This document shows positions 7,408-10,525 of a DNA stretch of 10,525 nt, in pieces. Within the stretch, counting starts at the first letter, position 1; each line of letters begins with the position of its first letter. Below the pieces are notes generated by a model. It was given only the letters and a program-made list of their open reading frames with translations, ran no database searches and was not told the DNA's origin. This DNA is from Nitrosomonadales bacterium (GTDB taxonomy: Bacteria > Pseudomonadota > Gammaproteobacteria > Burkholderiales > Sulfuricellaceae): positions 1 through 10,525 of the forward strand of contig PQAG01000159.1 in the NCBI GenBank assembly GCA_003104895.1, read 5' to 3'. The translations under genes were made by a program, and so were the position numbers.

Positions 7408-7436
7408 TTGCACAGAAAATTATTATATTAGATAAT
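7408..7436 (+). promoter_or_regulatory. Sigma70-like promoter of the candidate small RNA
   Basis: TTGCAC (7408-7413) and GATAAT (7431-7436) are separated by exactly 17 bp, with a very AT-rich spacer in an otherwise GC-rich window. The start would be about 7443. The inverted repeat TATTAT-ATTAG-ATAATA (7421-7437) overlaps the -10 and could be an operator or simply AT-rich promoter sequence. No plausible protein frame lies downstream on this strand, so the product is probably RNA. Confidence 0.55.
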
Positions 7437-7442
7437 ACTTAT

Positions 7443-7547
7443 TAACACGGAAACGCTCATATCCCCTTTTGAGATTTTTGTGTTGTCTCCTCCATCCTCC
7501 TTTTTTGGTGGATTTTAAACGCGGTTCGTGTGAACCGCGTTTTTTTT
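7443..7547 (+). ncRNA. Candidate trans-acting small RNA, about 105 nt
   Basis: Between a sigma70-like promoter and a strong terminator the sequence folds into three hairpins. Hairpin A: AACAC (7444-7448) with GTGTT (7480-7484), then GGAAA (7449-7453) with TTTTT (7475-7479) including two G-U pairs, then CTCA (7456-7459) with TGAG (7470-7473), leaving a loop TATCCCCTTT. Hairpin B: TCCATC (7491-7496) with GGTGGA (7507-7512), one G-U pair, loop CTCCTTTTTT. Hairpin C is the terminator. The stretch between A and B is CTCCTCC. C-rich loops of this sort are known in bacterial small RNAs that pair with Shine-Dalgarno regions, such as sX13 of Xanthomonas and RsaE-type RNAs. The start is estimated from the promoter. 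I do not recognise the family. It could instead be the 3' tail of the dnaE transcript. Confidence 0.55.
7517..7547 (+). terminator. Strong intrinsic terminator
   Basis: An 11-bp perfect stem, AAACGCGGTTC (7517-7527) with GAACCGCGTTT (7532-7542), a GTGT loop and an uninterrupted run of eight Ts at 7540-7547. It would end the candidate small RNA and any dnaE read-through. On the other strand only three Ts follow the stem, so it is at best weak for rlmK arriving from the right. Confidence 0.92.
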
Positions 7548-7570
7548 GCCTTTATTTCCGCCGTTCGCCG

Positions 7571-8515
7571 TCAGCTTTTCCCGATCAGCCAGCAGTAGTG
7601 GATTTTCTTGTTGCGGAAATCCTCGGGCACGGTCTGGGCGGAAATATCCTTGACCTGGGTGGAGGCCAGTGCAGCACTGTCGAGCTTGAAGCTGCGCAGG
7701 TTGGTGGAGAAGAACAGCTCGCCTCCTGGAGCAAGCAGCTCAAGGCAGGCATTGATCAGGCGGGGGTGGTCGCGCTGCACGTCGAGCACGCCCTGCATTT
7801 TCTTGGAATTGGAGAAACTGGGCGGGTCCATCACGATCAGGTCGAATTTTTCGCCTGAAGCGCGCGCCTGTTCAAGATAGGCAAACACGTCGGCACGCAC
7901 CAGCTTGTGGCGCTTCAGATCCATGCCATTGAGCTCGAAATTGCGCAGCGACCAGTCCTGATAGGTGTTGCTCATGTCCACCGTCACCGAGCTGGCGGCA
8001 CCGCCCGCCGCGGCATAGACGGTAAAGCTGCCGGTGTAGGCGAAGAGATTGAGGAAGCGCTTGCCCGCCGCGCGCTCCTGCACCATGTGCCGCGTGATGC
8101 GGTGATCGAGAAACAGCCCGGTATCGAGGTACGCCGCCAGGTTGACGACAAAGCGGTGGCCGCCCTCTTCCACCACGAAATCCTCGCCTGACGAGCCGGT
8201 TTTCTCGTACTGGCTTTCGCCGCGCTGGCGCGCACGCAGCTTGTAGGTGATATGCTGCAGCGGCAGTTCGAGCGCTTGCGCAGCGTTTTCGCGCACCGCT
8301 TCAACCCACTGCGCATGCGCCTCGTCGGGCATCTGCCAGCCGGTGTCGAATTCCTGCAGATGAGCCTGGTCCTGGTAAACATCGACCGCAAGAGGGAATT
8401 CCGGGATATCGCGGTCATACACCCGGTAGCAGGAAATGCCCTGGCGGCGCGCCCATTTGCCCCAGTGGCGGGCGTTCTTGCGCAGACGGTTGGAAAAGGC
8501 GGAGAAGTCGGACAT
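7571..8515 (-). CDS. rlmK: 23S rRNA (guanine-N7)-methyltransferase, stand-alone RlmK
   Basis: A 314-residue class I SAM-dependent methyltransferase that aligns along its whole length with the C-terminal (RlmK) half of the E. coli RlmKL fusion, which makes m7G2069 in 23S rRNA. Seen: N-terminal FSNRLRKNARHWGKWARRQG; a beta-rich part ending YLDTGLFLDHRITR (129-142); SAM motif I NLFAYTGSFTVYAAAGGA (156-173); acidic D180 in VTVDMSNTY; the DPPSF motif (230-234) in IVMDPPSFSNSKKMQG; and C-terminal RNKKIHYCWLIG. The THUMP and RlmL (m2G2445) parts of the fusion are absent, so that activity would need a separate gene. The start at 8513-8515 fits homology; no Shine-Dalgarno is visible, and the bases before it are pyrimidine-rich. 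It faces the candidate small RNA tail-to-tail. Confidence 0.85.
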   Translation of the reverse strand: MSDFSAFSNRLRKNARHWGKWARRQGISCYRVYDRDIPEFPLAVDVYQDQAHLQEFDTGWQMPDEAHAQWVEAVRENAAQALELPLQHITYKLRARQRGESQYEKTGSSGEDFVVEEGGHRFVVNLAAYLDTGLFLDHRITRHMVQERAAGKRFLNLFAYTGSFTVYAAAGGAASSVTVDMSNTYQDWSLRNFELNGMDLKRHKLVRADVFAYLEQARASGEKFDLIVMDPPSFSNSKKMQGVLDVQRDHPRLINACLELLAPGGELFFSTNLRSFKLDSAALASTQVKDISAQTVPEDFRNKKIHYCWLIGKS

Positions 8516-8521
8516 TAAGGG

Positions 8522-8591
8522 AAAAAAGACAGGATTTGCGGGATTGACAGGACAGGCCCGGCATCCTGGGCCATCCTGCTCATCCTGTCAA
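8522..8591 (-). repeat. Palindromic intergenic repeat, possible leftward terminator
   Basis: This fills most of the 92-bp gap between the copper chaperone stop and rlmK. TTGACAGGA (8544-8552) and TCCTGTCAA (8583-8591) are perfect complements, with an inner GGCCC/GGGCC pair. A second copy of GACAGGAT (8528-8535) can instead pair with ATCCTGTC (8582-8589). Read leftward, that stem is followed directly by six Ts (complement of 8522-8527), as in an intrinsic terminator. CATCCTG occurs three times (8562, 8572, 8581), spaced 9-10 nt. It probably ends the copper chaperone transcript before rlmK. Such CAGGAT-type arrays seem common between bacterial genes, but that is from memory. Confidence 0.5.
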
Positions 8592-8607
8592 ACGGAGGGG
8601 CTTTGCG

Positions 8608-9108
8608 TCAGTGCTTCATGCCGCCATGATCATGATCCATCGGCATCGGCGCTGGCATTGCCGCCTGGGGCTTGCGCACCGGGGCATCGAATTTCTTGCT
8701 GCTGCCATCCTCGAAGGTGATGCTGATAGCCACATTCTCACCTTCCTTCAAGGGCTGTTTGAGATCGATCAGCATGATATGCAGACCACCGGGCTTGAGC
8801 GCAGTTTCGCCCTTGGCCTTGATTTCAATGTCCTTGACCGGGCGCATCTTCATCATGCCCCCTTCCATGACATGGGTGTGCAATTCGGTGACCTTGGACG
8901 CCGGGTTGTCGGCCTTGACCACCTTGTGGTCCTTGTCGTCATTGTTTTTCAACAAGACAAAAGCGCCCGTGACCATCTGACCCGGAGGAGCGAGACGCAC
9001 GTATGGATCGCTGGCCGTCACATTGTCGGCTGCGCTGCCGGCAGCGAAGGAAGGAATGGCGGAGGTCAGTGCCGCAGCAGACGCAAGAGCCAATAAAGAC
9101 AGTTTCAT
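8608..9108 (-). CDS. Periplasmic copper chaperone, PCuA(C) family
   Basis: A 166-residue exported protein. The signal peptide is MKLSLLALASAAALTSA followed by IPSFA, with likely cleavage after residue 22. The family binds Cu(I) in the periplasm and supplies copper for assembly of the CuA site of cytochrome c oxidase. The family signature H(M)X10MX21HXM is matched exactly by H77, M88, H110 and M112. The tail MPAPMPMDHDHGGMKH is rich in His and Met and probably gives a second, weaker copper site. The frame is open to an ATG at 9201, but the start at 9106-9108 is preferred: it has AAGGAG six bases upstream and puts the signal peptide at the N-terminus. The neighbours glnS and rlmK are functionally unrelated; no Sco or cytochrome oxidase gene is in view. 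Confidence 0.93.
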   Translation of the reverse strand: MKLSLLALASAAALTSAIPSFAAGSAADNVTASDPYVRLAPPGQMVTGAFVLLKNNDDKDHKVVKADNPASKVTELHTHVMEGGMMKMRPVKDIEIKAKGETALKPGGLHIMLIDLKQPLKEGENVAISITFEDGSSKKFDAPVRKPQAAMPAPMPMDHDHGGMKH

Positions 9109-9114
9109 GAACAA

Positions 9115-9121
9115 CTCCTTA
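9115..9121 (-). promoter_or_regulatory. Shine-Dalgarno that decides the copper chaperone start
   Basis: TAAGGAG on the leftward strand, with six bases between it and the ATG at 9106-9108. It is the clearest ribosome binding site in the window and argues against the in-frame ATG 31 codons further upstream. Confidence 0.85.
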
Positions 9122-9178
9122 GCTTGAGTGAAAAAAGACATGCTTGTCGATGGTAAAACGCCAGGGCAGAGGCGAGAA

Positions 9179-9195
9179 TGCGGCAAAATGCCGCA
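9179..9195 (-). terminator. Weak hairpin after glnS
   Basis: TGCGGC (9179-9184) pairs with GCCGCA (9190-9195) around a five-base loop, 17 bp past the glnS stop. Read leftward, the following bases are ATTCTCGCC, a poor T-run, so termination would be inefficient and the copper chaperone could be partly co-transcribed with glnS. Confidence 0.3.
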
Positions 9196-9211
9196 CTGCA
9201 AGGAAACTTCC

Positions 9212-10525
<1,314 letters not shown>

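Noticed and set aside
7421..7442. Fur box in the small RNA promoter
   Set aside because: The AT-rich sequence resembles GATAATGATAATCATTATC only loosely. Iron control is not supported from sequence alone.
7469..7858. Small protein starting in the dnaE-rlmK gap
   Set aside because: It uses a TTG start inside the hairpin region and most of it is antisense to rlmK; no homology is recognisable.
9131..9148. GACA-TGCT-TGTC hairpin beside a run of six A as a glnS terminator
   Set aside because: The stem is only four base pairs, too weak to call a terminator despite the T-run on the leftward strand.
9109..9201. 31-codon N-terminal extension of the copper chaperone
   Set aside because: It would bury the signal peptide, lacks a ribosome binding site, and the downstream ATG has AAGGAG at good spacing.

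Overview
The window looks like ordinary chromosome from a GC-rich betaproteobacterium. This is inferred from the proteins (DnaE, RF1, HemA, GlnRS and TrhP of proteobacterial type), from the hemA-prfA gene order, and from a stand-alone RlmK; the species cannot be named from sequence alone. All genes are housekeeping or widespread functions. The unusual material lies between and inside them.

Layout. A leftward group comes first: trhP (2402-3742), hemA (1093-2343) and prfA (820 down to the left edge, C-terminus missing). hemA and prfA are separated by a 268-bp non-coding element (825-1092). It has 30-bp terminal inverted repeats (29/30 match) and a 3-bp TTA direct repeat on each side, so it resembles a MITE. 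The left TTA is a copy of the hemA stop codon; removing the element and one TTA leaves hemA and prfA one base apart. trhP and dnaE diverge from a 42-bp gap holding two opposed extended -10 promoters. dnaE (3785-7291) runs rightward and carries an in-frame 19-codon segment (6281-6337) built around a REP-like palindrome.

The AT-rich gap after dnaE (7292-7570) contains a good sigma70-like promoter, two hairpins with C-rich loops and a strong intrinsic terminator. Together they make a candidate small RNA of about 105 nt (7443-7547), which is the best lead for something undescribed. It converges on a second leftward group: glnS (9212 to the right edge, N-terminus missing), a periplasmic PCuA(C) copper chaperone (8608-9108) and rlmK (7571-8515). 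A repeat-rich palindrome that ends in a T-run on the leftward strand lies between the chaperone and rlmK.

Functions. Most genes serve translation or replication: GlnRS charges tRNA, GluTR draws on Glu-tRNA to start heme synthesis, RF1 terminates translation, TrhP modifies tRNA, RlmK methylates 23S rRNA, and DnaE is the replicative polymerase. The copper chaperone is the only envelope protein. I found no phage, CRISPR, toxin or defence genes. The interest is in small mobile or palindromic DNA and a possible regulatory RNA.
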